Below, piece after piece: positions 36,601 through 47,847 of a stretch of DNA of 64,000 nucleotides. The stretch comes from Apodemus sylvaticus (lineage: Eukaryota; Chordata; Mammalia; Rodentia; Muridae). The position numbers and the translations under genes are program-made. The stretch's first letter is position 1. Each line of letters opens with the position of its first letter. The notes beneath the pieces are model-generated. The model made no database searches, was not told where the DNA came from, and saw only the letters and a program-made list of their open reading frames with translations. Location: the NCBI RefSeq assembly GCF_947179515.1, contig NC_067472.1:169678107-169742106 (forward strand). The letters are read 5' to 3'.

Positions 36601-38328
36601 CCAGTCAAGAACATAGCTTGTATAATACCCAAGTCAAAAATCACATAAATCTGAGCTTGGACGAGGCTTTAGGTGTGGACCAAAACTAACCAGGTGGACA
36701 TAGACAGAGGTGAATTGGGAAAAGCTCTTGAGATAGCAGTGAAATTATTCGTGTGATCCGGGAACATAAACATGGGGCACAGCCGTGAGTGAAAGGACTA
36801 GAAGGTCCAAAGGGGGCTGTGAGCAGGGACTTAATGCTAGTGTTGTCTGGGATGGAAAGGAGGCGGAGCTTGCTTTACGTAAGAGCCGGGCTGAGGAAGC
36901 CAAGAACCGGGAGTGGGGTCAGATCTGTAGGGCGGCCGGGAAGGGAAGGACCAAAGGGTAGAAATTGGGAAGGAGTGCGGCCTGGACCACGGGCAGGGAG
37001 CAGGGCTCGCCAAAGCAGCTACCTGCACCACCACGTGGCCCCCACGGTGGGTCGTGCTGTTGTTGACCATGGACACGATGGCCACGCCCAGGTTGCAGCG
37101 GATGCCAAAGCTGATGCAGAAACCCAGACCGCTCATGATGGCGATGATGTAGCGGCGAGGGAGGCCAAAGCAGGTGCAGTCCACCACAGGCGGGTCCCGC
37201 GTGTGCGTGGTCACCGGGCGCCCATCGGCGCTCAGCTCCAGTGTCTCCGCGCCTTCCTGCCGCTTCTCCAGTAACCTGCAGTGAGGCGCAAAGCTAAGAC
37301 TCAGCAGTCAAGGCCCCTCCTCCCGGTGACACAGGGGTCCTAGGCGGAACCTAGCTCGGCTGCCCTGTGATGCAGGCATCTCTGCTCCTGTGTTTCCCTC
37401 CATCTGTCCAAGAACTCAGAGTTCCCTCTCTTCCCTGGGACACGGGAGTGCGTGGCAAAACCCACGGCTTTTGCCAGACCCAGAATCTGAGTCCGAATTG
37501 CTTCCAGTCCCAGGAGTCCAGGCCACCAGCTCCCCCCTGCCACCGGCGGGCGCTCCCCTGCCTCAAATCTGGGGTCAAGATCTTCCGTTGCCTTCTCCCC
37601 AGCCCTTTCTCATCTCTCTCCACTAGGGAGTTATAGACTCTACACAACCCTTTGGAATCAAAGAACTAGTGCCTGCAAGCCCCCACCGCAAGGCTCCAAG
37701 ACTGTCCCCAGCCCCCACCAGCGGATGCAGATCCGAGTCTATTTGAGTCAGCAAAGGTACAAAGGAGAGCCCTGCGCAAAGGTGTCAACAGAGCAGATGC
37801 TTCTGAGCCATCTCGGCTATATATATCGACCCCTCCCCCTTTCCTCTCCCCCTGTGCTTGCCCTGCCCTGCTTCCAGGCCCCAGGTGTGGGGCTGAAATC
37901 CAGCTAACGCAGCCTGAAGCCCATTCCCACAGATGTGATTTGGGGGGACTCCCTCGTGGGGTGCCGAATCCAGACGTCCGGCTTAAGTATCCATCCCTGG
38001 GGAATCTGGAGTTCAGGCTGTCAGCCTAGGGGACAGGGAGGGGGAGCGCTAGCTGGTGTCCTGGCAAGGGACAGATGGCCCTGGTAGGGAGATTGGCGCA
38101 TTCATTCCCGGCGTGACTCTCGCCTCCGCCCGATCTGCATCCAGGATTGAGTCTGGGATGATGGATAGTGCACGGAGGGGCTGCCTCCCAGCCAGAGGCA
38201 GGCTGCTGGAGCCTGAGGCAGGAGGAAAGAGACCAGAGAGGTGGGGAGATTGCGGCGATGAAAGACATCCAGCCGTGCAGAGTGGGGCAGGGGAGTAGCC
38301 AGAGACTGGGGCAGGGAGACCTGGTGAA

Positions 38329-38403
<75 letters not shown>

Positions 38404-41400
38404 AAAAGAGAGTGACCCAGAGAGTAAGAAACTCAGAGTGGGGAAAATGACAGAGCCCTAGGGAGAGAGGGTCAGAGAATGAGGAAAAGGGAGACAGAGA
38501 CTCAGGGTGAGGACGTCGGAACTGACAGACAGGCGGTGAGAGGCATAGCAGTGCCTTGAGGAGCGCGGGGAGCGCCTCTGGGGCTAGAAAATGGAGAGAT
38601 GAGGACACGCCGAGGACAAACGATCTGAGGTCACGAAGTGCCTGAGCGTGGGGACATTCAGTGTTCACTGTGGCCCCTCTGAAGCCGGTAGGCAGGCAGG
38701 GGATTGGGCTGCCTCCCAGGAAGGGGCGAGAACAGATGGAGGCGAGGGAGATGGGGACGGGGGAGGAGAGAGAGAACAGCCAGACGGGCTGGGGGAGGGG
38801 GAGGACCAAAGAACACAGCCGACGGCCCCATACTGAGACTTAAGGAGGTGGGGAGGGGCAGGAAAGAAACGGGGTGGAGTCGGGCGGTGCTGTTGGCACG
38901 CCCTTTGATCCCAGCTCTCTGGAGGCAGAGGCAGGTGGATCTCTAAGTTCGAGGCTAGCCCGGTCTACAGAGAGAGTTCCGGTACAGCCAGGGTACCCAG
39001 GGAGGCTGAGGCAGAAAGATGGCTGCAATTTCAAGACCAGCCTGGGCTACAGAGTGAGGCAGTAAGGGGGGGGGGGGCGGGGGAGGTGGAGATTTAACCC
39101 AGTTGGTAGAGTGTCTCCCTAGCATGTAGGAAGGTCTGAGTTCTCTCCCCAGCACGACATAAGCCAGGTATATTAGCACACATCTGTAACCATAACAGAG
39201 GCAGGAGGATCAGGAATTCAAGGTCAGCTTGGCTATCTAGTGAATTTGAAGCCAGCCTGAGACACCAGATTTTGTCTCAACGAAACAAAACAAGCCATAT
39301 GGTAGTGCTCACCTTTGACCACAGTACTTTAAGGAAGAGGCAGGATCTCTGTGAGTTCTAGGCCAGCCAGGGCTACTTGGCCAGGGCCTGTCTCAAAAAC
39401 AAAACAAAACAAAAAAAGAAGAGGGGGGGTCCCAAGGATAGAAGGAGAGAGGGAACAGACAGTAACCGAGAAAAAGAAGAAAGAAAGGTAGAAGGAAGAC
39501 AGCCCAGGGGCTGGAATCAAAGCCCCCAGAGTAAACCACACAGGGGTGAAGGACCCCGGGGACCTGCTCCCCTCTACAGAGCATTAGCCAGTGAGAGTGG
39601 AGTTTGACGCGGAGTTCATTTCTGATATATGACTGACTATAGGTGTGAGTCTGATATATGACTGACTATAGGTGTGAGTGTAACCCCTGAGGTTTGACAT
39701 TTGGTATTTATATTCGATGTCGGATTTCTCTAAGCCATGCAAGCTTTTCAAACAGAATTCTGAGTATCATCCAAAATTTAAGAAAAAAAAAGTCAGTCAC
39801 CACACAGGGAAGTTTACCTGTGGCCCGATGGTGTGAGCCTGTAATCCTACCATTTGGGAAAGAGAGGATAGATGATCAAGAGTTCAAGGCCAGACTAGGC
39901 TGCAGGAGATTCTGTCTCAAATAACAAGAGTGGCAGAAACCCCCCATCTCCCCTCTGGATGACCCCAACTAGGCCAAGGATTTGGTGAGAGAATGGGTTA
40001 GGGTGGAGTTTCCCCACCGGAAGGCCATCCTCAGCTGCCCCTAGGCACTGCCCACTCCCTGCCTCTTCGTTTTCCTATGCCTTGACGGTTTGCTGGTCTC
40101 CTACTGTAGAACTAGGAAACAGAGACTCGGAAAGCAGAGCTCCCAGGTCCAAGGTCATACTCCTGTGGGCCCGGTCCGTTCCTGGCTTCCAGCAATGCCC
40201 TCCCTATCCAGAGCCCGGCGGTAAGAACCCCTGGCTCCTGGCTCCTCTACATTGTCCTATGTCACCCTGGATTACCTGGTCCAAAAGACCCCACCCCACC
40301 CCGAGCTAGAGGCACTCATCTCCAGGAGCATCTAAAGCTCTCAGCTCTTGGTTGGAGCTTGGGAAGATGAATGACCCATGGGCCGTTAATACCCCGCCCA
40401 CTGTCGACATAAAACTGTATTCTGTTTGCGAATGAATGCTTGCCCCCTCCCCACCCCTCTGCGGCTCCTGCCTCTGGGGTCTCTAAATTCAGAAAGAGAA
40501 GGCAAGACTGGAGACCCAGAGGGGAGATGGAGAGGCTGAGGGAGGGCCTGAGGAGCACCTGCCTCCTGCTGTCCCCCCTCCAGCCCCCTCCAGCCCCCTC
40601 CACCAGCACATCCTTCTCTAGCTTCCCTGACTTCACACTGGTGTATTTTGAGAAACTCGTGAAAGGAGGCGAGAAAAAAGGGTGGGGAGGGGCTGGGAAT
40701 TGGAAAATGAAGAGGTGAAGCTGTCTCAGCTCCCCCTCCACCGCTTCCACCCCCCACCCCCCACCCCCACCACATCCACACACTGCACCTCCCGGCCTTC
40801 CTCTGTCCACCCTCATCCTCTCAGGTTACTAGAGGGTGGGGTTAAATTTGGATCTAGGAGGTGAGGTACAGCAAACCAGACTATCACACTAACATTGGAC
40901 TCAGATGGCCAAGGAAGATGGATGGACCAGAGTCCTGTGTGGAGGAAGCAGGGTCTGAGGGCACTGTGCCCACGAGGCCATCTCCTCCCCGCACTGTGGA
41001 TAGATATTTTTAGGCTTCTCAAGAGCTGAGTAATTTCTCTGACTTGGAGCCAGAGCTGGGGTTGGGGGTGAGAGGCTGAGAGGTGTCCCGGCTACCTCAA
41101 GGGTCACCGGGGTCACGGGAATCATGGCGGCCCTTGCTGAGAGCAAATCTACACCACTTCTAGCTTATATCCCTTGGGAAGTCCATATTTACCCCCAAGA
41201 TTAATTTGGTTTTGTGGCCTGAAACTCTCTTCATCCCCCTCAGCCCCGGAACCTAGGATACCCCAGTTTTCCCCTCTCAGCTTAACCCCCCCCCCAAGGA
41301 CAAGAACCAACAGCCCCAATCCGCTTTAGCTCCAGATTAAATGCCTCGAGGGACAGAACCTGAGAAAGAGGAGACATGGAGAGAGCCAGGGTGGGAAGGC

Positions 41401-41950
41401 AGCAGTGAACAGCCAGAGATGCTGAGAGAGACAGATCAAAGTGGGGCCAGAGGTCCAGGGAAGAAGAGAGGCAGGGGAATGCCAGAGTCGGCGTCAGGAC
41501 TGCGGGACAGCCAGGGCGCCCGCACTGGCTCCTAATTGAGAGAGGGGAGAGACACCCAGTGGGAGAATCCAGAGAGAGGAGACATATCTAAAGTAAAAGA
41601 CCAAGAGGACAGGTGGACAGGGATCCAGAGAATAGGGAGGGGTACACAATCCCAAAGAAAAGGTAGGGTGAGGTACGGGGTGGGGTGGCGGGCGGGGGAG
41701 CAGGGGGAACGATGATGGTGAACTAGGCAGAGTGGAAGGACGGCGTTGACAGGACGGAATCCTGAACAGATGGGTGGGCCTCCCCACACCGTGCCTGGGT
41801 GTCGCCCCTCTTCTCCCTCGGTCCGTTGTTGTCGGATGGAAAGGGGGCATCCTCATCCTTCCCCTCCCAGGAACCCCACCAGGCTCACCGGTGCAGCCTC
41901 CCCAGGGCGCGCCCCGCCAGCTTTCGAAACTCCTCCTGCCGGAACTCCAT
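30699..41950 (-). CDS. Slc17a7: Vesicular glutamate transporter 1 (VGLUT1)
   Basis: Coding exons on the minus strand: 41950-41889, 37275-37023, 36191-36073, 35779-35665, 35586-35499, 35339-35253, 35157-35015, 33725-33576, 33447-33315, 32613-32503, 32138-32011, 30992-30699. They sum to 1683 nt, 560 residues, exactly the family length. It loads glutamate into synaptic vesicles, driven mainly by membrane potential, and belongs to the SLC17 major facilitator family. The charged residues known to matter in VGLUTs are at their expected positions: R80, H120, R176, E183, R314. An NNST glycosylation sequence lies at 92-95. The cytoplasmic tail has an acidic SDDSDMEDE stretch and polyproline segments that bind endophilin. 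The last residue is Phe (VRDF), where I recall Tyr in other mammals. The exon 7 donor (ACG|GTTGGT) is weak. The upstream CpG-rich segment is its likely promoter. Confidence 0.97.
31168..31910. repeat. B1, B2 and B1 SINEs in Slc17a7 intron 11
   Basis: B1 piece on + (about 31168-31262), B2 on + (about 31565-31738) ending in an AATAAGTAAATA tail, then a B1 on minus (31740-31908) entered through a shared A/T-rich tail. This leaves about 100 bp before exon 11. Confidence 0.85.
34490..34925 (-). repeat. B1 and B4-like SINEs in Slc17a7 intron 7
   Basis: B1 on minus at about 34490-34646, then a diverged B4/ID-like element on minus at about 34690-34925. They sit next to the weak exon 7 donor at 35014. 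Confidence 0.75.
37276..41888 (-). other. Slc17a7: Slc17a7 intron 1 (4.6 kb)
   Basis: No additional coding exon is seen. Contents: a (GA)n array at 38333-38400; B1 (+, about 38885-39060); an ID/B4-like element (+, about 39075-39275); diverged B1 (+, about 39290-39405 and 39815-39925); and a perfect 29-bp tandem duplication (39622-39679, unit starting tctgatatatgactg). Unique stretches at 37300-38330 and 39930-41880 are the place to look for the gene's neuronal regulatory elements. Confidence 0.7.
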
Positions 41951-41959
41951 GGTGGCTGT

Positions 41960-42140
41960 GCCCACGCGGGTCCCCTGCCAATCCCCCCGCCCGCGGGCCC
42001 GGGCGGCCGCGTCCGGGATCCCGGGGTCCGCCCCGGCCCGGCCCGGCCCCGCAGCTCCGCTCGGGGGGAACCAGGCTGCGAGTGCCCGCTGCCCAGGGCT
42101 GTAGCGGACTCAGCGTCGGGGCGGGGCGGGGCGTCCACGC
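41960..42140 (-). promoter_or_regulatory. Slc17a7: GC-rich promoter region of Slc17a7
   Basis: Directly upstream of the start codon lies a dense CpG segment with GC boxes (ggggcggggcgggg at about 42118-42131) and a NotI-type gcggccgc at about 42004-42011. No TATA box is seen, suiting dispersed initiation. The 5' UTR length cannot be fixed. Confidence 0.6.
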
Positions 42141-43539
42141 CCACCCAACGAGGCTCCACCCCTTGCAGGAAGGACCCGCCCTCTCCTTCCAACAGGCTAC
42201 CTGGAGGAGCCAGGCCAGTCCTATGTCGCTTGGCTTGCAGGCTACACCCTCTCTCCTCCAGCTTTCCCAGCCTAGAGCCTCCACCTGTCCACCTCAAGGC
42301 CACGTCCCTGGGATTGAGCTCCGAGTTGCCCCGCTCCCCACTATATCCACTCCCCCGGTACTCCGCACCGTCCATGCTCTTTGAGTCTCTTCTTCCCAGA
42401 TCTCTCCGCTTCTGAGCTCTCTTCCCATCTGACCTTTGGCTTGCTCTCTCTCCGTCTCTTTTTCTTTTCTTAAAAAAAAAAGATTTTTTTTTTGAGCGCT
42501 GCAAGCCTTTAATTCCAGTATTCAAGAGTCAGGCAAGCGGATCTGTGAGAATTCAAGACCAGGCTGGTCTTTACAGCGACTTCCAGGAGAGAGCCAGAGC
42601 TACACAGAGAAGCCGTCTTAAAAAAAAAAAAAGTTTATTTTTAAAGTCTAATTCAGGTATGCGTGTTTTGCTAGCATGGTATATATCTGTGTGCTATTTC
42701 TATGCCTAATGGCACTGGAGGCCTGGAGATGGCATCCGATCCCCCGGAACTGAACCCGGGTCCTCTGGAAGAGCAGAGCCATCTCTCCGGGCCCCGTTTT
42801 CCTTTTTTTAGCCATACTAGGGATGGGACCCAGAGCCGCACATATGATCGGCAAGTCCACCGGGCTACATCCCAACCCTCGCTCCGTAGCTCAGGCTGCC
42901 CCTAATGATCCTGATGCAGCCTCCCGAGGAGCTCCAGGCTACGCCGCCGGACTGGTTTTCTCACTTTTCGGATTCCACTTTTCCCCTTGAGTTCTACTTT
43001 TTTTATTGGCACCCCATCTTTCTCTCCCTGAGTTTCTGCTCCCTCTCCTTTCATCCTTTTGAACTCTGCTCGCCATTACTGCCCTCGAGCCCCATGGTTT
43101 CCTCCTCCCTTCTCAAGAATATGTCAGGTTCCCTAGACTTTTTTGAATCTGGACGCCATCAACTGAGTCCTGTTTCCTCCCTCTGAGTTCTGTCCCTGCC
43201 CCACAAATTTGTCCCGGTACTCCTGCATACATGCTGTCTAGGTTCTGTCTCCGCCTTCTGGGGCCTGGCTCCTCCCCTTGAGCCCCAGCGGCGACTTCTA
43301 CTCCTGCTCCACGATCTGTCCCCACCCACTAAGTCCTCTCTTCACCTGTCAATTCCACTCCCATCCCTGGATGGGGGGTAACCCCAACTCTAAAGAGACC
43401 CTGAAGCATGCCAAGCCAACGCTTCTTCCAGTGCACCTCAAGTTCCAAGCCTTAGCAGGGTGTTGCTTTCCCCACCGGCTCTCTCCCCGTGTCAGGCTAC
43501 AAATGCATTTGGGATTAAATTTTCATGATGCGGCCCAGG

Positions 43540-43810
43540 AGGGGCCCAGCGAGGGCGATCGAGCGGCGGGCGGGCGGGCGCGGAGGGTCTTGGTTCCGTC
43601 TCTGATTGACAAGTGCCGGGGGAGGAGGGCAGCAGGCTGAGCCGTGCAGCGCGCCGCCTGGTGGCCGTGGAGTCCCGGACTGCGTGCGGAGGAGGCGTCC
43701 GCGGCTCGCGGCCAGGTGTGAGGGAGGAGCAGATGGTGAGGAGGAGGGAGTGGGAAGGGGGCCCTGCCGCTGCCAAATCCCGGGCCGTCGCCCGCACCAT
43801 CACCATGGTG
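43540..43810. promoter_or_regulatory. CpG-rich block about 1.6 kb upstream of Slc17a7
   Basis: A short island with (gcgg)n repeats (gagcggcgggcgggcgggcg near 43561-43580) and many CpGs, in a flank otherwise made of SINEs. It contains the CTCF-like motif listed next. It may be a boundary or enhancer element or a distal leader exon of Slc17a7; the sequence does not decide. Confidence 0.5.
43651..43666 (-). promoter_or_regulatory. CTCF-like binding motif, reverse orientation
   Basis: The minus strand reads GGCCACCAGGCGGCGC, close to the CTCF consensus core CCACCAGGnGGCGC. It lies in the CpG-rich block, in unique sequence. Confidence 0.6.
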
Positions 43811-44715
43811 ACGGAGAAAGGAAGAACGCACCCAGTTTTCAAGCTTTTTCAGAACCTGGAAACTAGACCTTAGGTTGCCCAGGGAGGCACTCAGTCTGGA
43901 CTACAAGCCCCAGTGGCCTTTGCGCTTGGGAGTTAGTCCAGCGCGCTCCGCTCAACACTCCACGTTTCTATTTGCGGGTTCTAGGAGATAACATTTTAGC
44001 TAGGAAGCCTTAGAGTCTGAGGCGTCCTTGCGCCCTCACGTGGACAGGGGTCGCCGGTTTGCTTGTTCGCATCCTGGAGCAGGATAAACAAATCTGGCTG
44101 TTGTACAGACTTAGCGTGGAGCTTAACGTCAGCCTCCAGAAAATGTCATTGCAGGCATACCCACCATGTCTGGCTCCTGAACCGGCAGCCTTCTGACTTT
44201 ACCAACTTCTCTCGGCAGCAATTTTTTTTGGATTGTTTATTTATTTTGGTTTTTTAAGCAGGGTCTTCTCTCCATAGTCCTGGAATTCACTCTGTCCTGG
44301 AATTCACTCTGTAGACCAGCTGGCCTTAAGCCCACAGAATCAAATGTCCAGATTAAAGGCATGAGCCACCGTGCCAGGCTTTTGTGCTTAATCTTTAAAA
44401 ATTATAAGCATTGAGTGGTGGCACAGGCTTTTAATCCCAGCACCTGGGAGGCAGAAGCAGGGGGATCTCTGAATTTGAGGCCAGCCTGTTCTACAAAATG
44501 CGTTCCAGGAAAGCCAGAGCTACGCAGAGAAATCTTATCTTGAGAAAAAAAATTACATATATATTTGGGGCTGGAGAGATGGCTCGGTAGTTAAGAGCAT
44601 TAGTTGTTCTTACAGAGGACACAGGTTCAGTTCCCAGCAGGCCTGATTGCTAACAACAGATTGTTCTTCTGAACTCAGGAGCTGCAGACAGCGCACCAGT
44701 GTACATACATGCAGG

Positions 44716-44749
<34 letters not shown>

Positions 44750-45084
44750 CGAGGGACAGGACCTATCTGACATCGTGTATGTGTGTGTAACCAAACATGG
44801 TCAGGCAGGCATGCCGCAGTGCACTTGTGGAGGTTAGAGGGCAACTTTTGGATTCAGTCTTTTCCCAGGCAAGCTCCTGGAACGGACCTCCAGTCAGCCA
44901 TTGGACCCAGCAGAAGTGGCTTTACCCAGCACGTCTGGACACCAGAGTTAATGTTTTTATCATCATTTGTACTCTCCTTCCCTCTGCAGGGCCAGGGGGC
45001 CAGCCTGACCTAGGTCAGAGTCCCAAGCACGTTTGAAATAAGTGTGCCTGAGTCTGAGACACGGTTGTGTCTTTTCTCCGGAGT

Positions 45085-45470
45085 CAGCTTTTGGCTGGAG
45101 AGATGGCTCCGTGGTTAAGAATACTTGTTGCAGCCAGCGGTGGTGGCGCACGCCTGTAATCCCAGTACTTTGGGAGGCAGAGGCATGCGGATTTCTGAGT
45201 TCGAGGCCAGCCTGGTCTACAGAGTGAGTTCCAGGACAACCAGGGCTATACAGAGAAACCCTGTCTAGAAAAACCAAAAAACAAACAAACAAAAAGACTA
45301 CTTGTTGCCCTCACAGAGGTCTCAGGATCAGTTCCCAGCATCCACATGGTAAGTCCAGTTCTGGGATTCAACACCTTGTGACCTCTACAGGCACCAACCA
45401 CACAAATGGTGCACATACATTGATGCAGGCAAAATATTCATAAATGTAAAATATATAAATCTAAAAAAAA
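45085..45470 (+). repeat. B1 SINE inserted into an older B2/B3 SINE
   Basis: The older element starts 'ggctggagagatggctccgtggttaagaatacttgttgc' in two parts: 45096-45131, then resuming at about 45297 with 'actacttgttgccctcacagaggtc' to about 45470. A near-consensus B1 fills 45132-45290. The flanking sequences (a)gaatacttgttgc and (a)gactacttgttgc form a slightly mismatched target-site duplication. Confidence 0.8.
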
Positions 45471-46579
45471 AATCAGGTTTCAACAAGTACAAACAGCACC
45501 TGACAATTTATATGTTGTAGTACGGGGGTGTCGGCTGGAGTGCCTTAGCTTGGGGGACTGCTTGTCTAGCACACGTGACATTCTGGGTTTGGTCCCCACC
45601 TACACGAACCAGTGTAGTGCAAACTTGAAGTCCCATCACTATAGGGGAGGCAGGGGGATTATAAATGCAAATCCTCGACCCCATGAGAAGTTTCAAATCA
45701 GCCTGGGCTACACGAGACCTCTTTTCAAACAAACAGCAGAAGGGGGCACCCTGAGGTGCAGCTCAATGGTATAACAAATGTATGCCTAGCATTTCTTGTT
45801 TGGTTTGAATGTTTTGAGACAGGGTTTCTCTGTGTAGCCCTTGCTGTCCTGGAACTCCCTATGTAGACCAGGCTGGCCTCAATCTCAGAGACCCACCTGC
45901 CGCTTGAGTCTGGGACTAAAGGTGATGCCACCACTGGCTGTCCAGAATGCACTTGGCATTAGAGACCTGGGCTCCACCCTCAGCACCAGGAAGAAGAATG
46001 GTAGGAAGTAGAGCAGGGCGCCCTAAAAGAAGGAACAGGGCATGCTGGGCCAGGGGACGGGGGGCTTGGGGGTCTGCGACCTCAGCCTGGAGGTGCCGGT
46101 CATCTGAAGCTGGACACCCAGAATGGAGAGTCGACGAGGGTGGGGAGCGCAGAGACACTGCCCAATCTGACTGGGGGTCAGAGGTCAGACAGCACAAGCC
46201 CCGGTCCCACATGAGCACGCACTGCACTGGAGATGGCCTTTTAGCCACTTCCCACGTGACATTCTGGAGAAGGCACTAGAACTACAAGAGGCAAGAGTCG
46301 GTGGTGTGGTGGGTCATTATTCTGTGGGACTGCTGGACGCCAGCGAGGGAGAGTCCTGTCAGGAGGGAGGGGCCAGAGCGAGCCTGGACGCCTAGATGTT
46401 CTCGCTGGTCAGCTCTGAAGCCCACGGAGACCGGTAAAAGACAGGAGCCAGAATGCTCGGGAGGCCAGGGCCTTGAGCAAGAGACGGAGACTGAGGGGAC
46501 ACTGAGTCAGAGCTGGCATTTCTCCCCCCTTCCCCCCTCCATGCATCATTGTCTGGAGCTGGAGAGAACTGGAAACCTC

Positions 46580-46585
46580 TTTATT
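46580..46585 (-). terminator. Pih1d1: Pih1d1 polyadenylation signal AATAAA
   Basis: AATAAA on the minus strand 48 nt after the TGA at 46635-46633, implying a 3' UTR of about 70 nt. Confidence 0.8.
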
Positions 46586-46632
46586 TCACTTAGAGAGGAC
46601 ACCAACATCTTCTCCACATCTGGAAACATGGG

Positions 46633-47803
46633 TCACGCTGGTCCAGAAGACACTGCCAGGAGGGGCATGGACACCATCAGTTGCTGAGAAAGGAGAGAGA
46701 GTGAGGATTCAGGACCCAGCGCTCTCCTCCCCCAAGCCCAGGGCTTCAGAGCCACACCTCCACCTCCTCCCACACCCAGGGCTCCAGGTCCCTACATCCC
46801 AGCATTCCGGGCACCTTTCTCCTGTGGTGAAAAGCAGCCCTGCTCGCCTCACTGTTGATCCGCAGGGGGATGCAGGCATCCAGGTGATACAGTTGCTGGG
46901 GACCTCCGATCACCAGGCGGCTCTCGCCTATCTCCAGGGCCAGCCCTTGGGCACCATCCTGGTGATGACAAACAGTCAGCCCACATTGGGAAGCATTGGG
47001 AAGCTAGGTCCACAAGGTCCTAGCAAGCATGGTTGTGGCTTCAATCCCAGCACCAAAACAATGGGAAAGAAACCAAATAATTCTAAGTCTCAAGGAACTC
47101 AAACCCAGGAGAGCAGCGGTTGCAGCTGCTGGGCTGGGTTTCTGGGCCAAGAAAGGGAACTGCATCACTGCCTCAAGAGACAGAACCCAGAGCAGGAGTC
47201 CAGGCCCCAGGGTCTTCCTTCAGTCGCAGGATTCTGGCTCCTAGACTTCCTGCCTCAGGCCCAGGGTGTCCACTAGCCCTTCTCCCTGACTGGAGGGCGT
47301 GCACTCACAAGTTTAGGAAGGTCAACTTCAGCCAAGAGGAGGTCAGGGGCTTCCAACCACAGGTTCAGGTGAGGCCGTTCTGGGCTGCGGGACAACAAGG
47401 GCAGACTGAGTGTGACCCTCTACTCGGCTTGCTCCCTTTCTCCCCCACCCAGCCGAGTCTCAGCCCCAGGACATGAGGCCCGATGTGCCCAGATGTGCCC
47501 AACAGCTCACCCGTGCCGGGGCCCCACTGAGTCACTGGCATCCAGGGTCCCCAGCTCCTGGATCCTCGGGCGCTGCTGGGAGCGAATGTTCTGCTGTGAG
47601 ATGGAGCCCAGGAAAGACCGGTACTTCAACATGCGCCATTCTGAGGGTGCAGAGTCAAACATCACTGAGGTGGACCCTCAGGTGGTGCTCCCCGGTCTAG
47701 AGGCTAGACCACCTTCCTGGATACCTTCCAGTCTGACCACAGCAAGCTTGACTCTCAGGGCCCTACCCATCTTAGCTCCACCCTTCCTGGGGAATGGACC
47801 AAG

Positions 47804-47847
<44 letters not shown>

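Larger units (their letters stand above)
42141..46579. other. Intergenic region between Slc17a7 and Pih1d1 3' end
   Basis: No protein gene recognised. SINEs: B1 (+, about 42490-42632), B3/B4-like pieces (-, about 42640-42905), B1 (-, about 44230-44385), B1 (+, about 44405-44550), B2 (+, about 44567-44718) ending in (CA)n at 44719-44749, a split B3/B2 with a B1 inside (45085-45470), B4 (+, about 45530-45725) and B1 (-, about 45800-45945). The unique CpG-rich block at 43540-43810 is described separately. Remaining unique sequence (42910-43500, 43870-44220, 45950-46570) shows nothing I can name. Confidence 0.65.

Noticed and set aside
41494..42525. 343-codon open frame on the minus strand over the Slc17a7 start
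   Set aside because: It runs in another frame across VGLUT1 exon 1 and its CpG-rich promoter. Low stop density in GC-rich DNA explains it.
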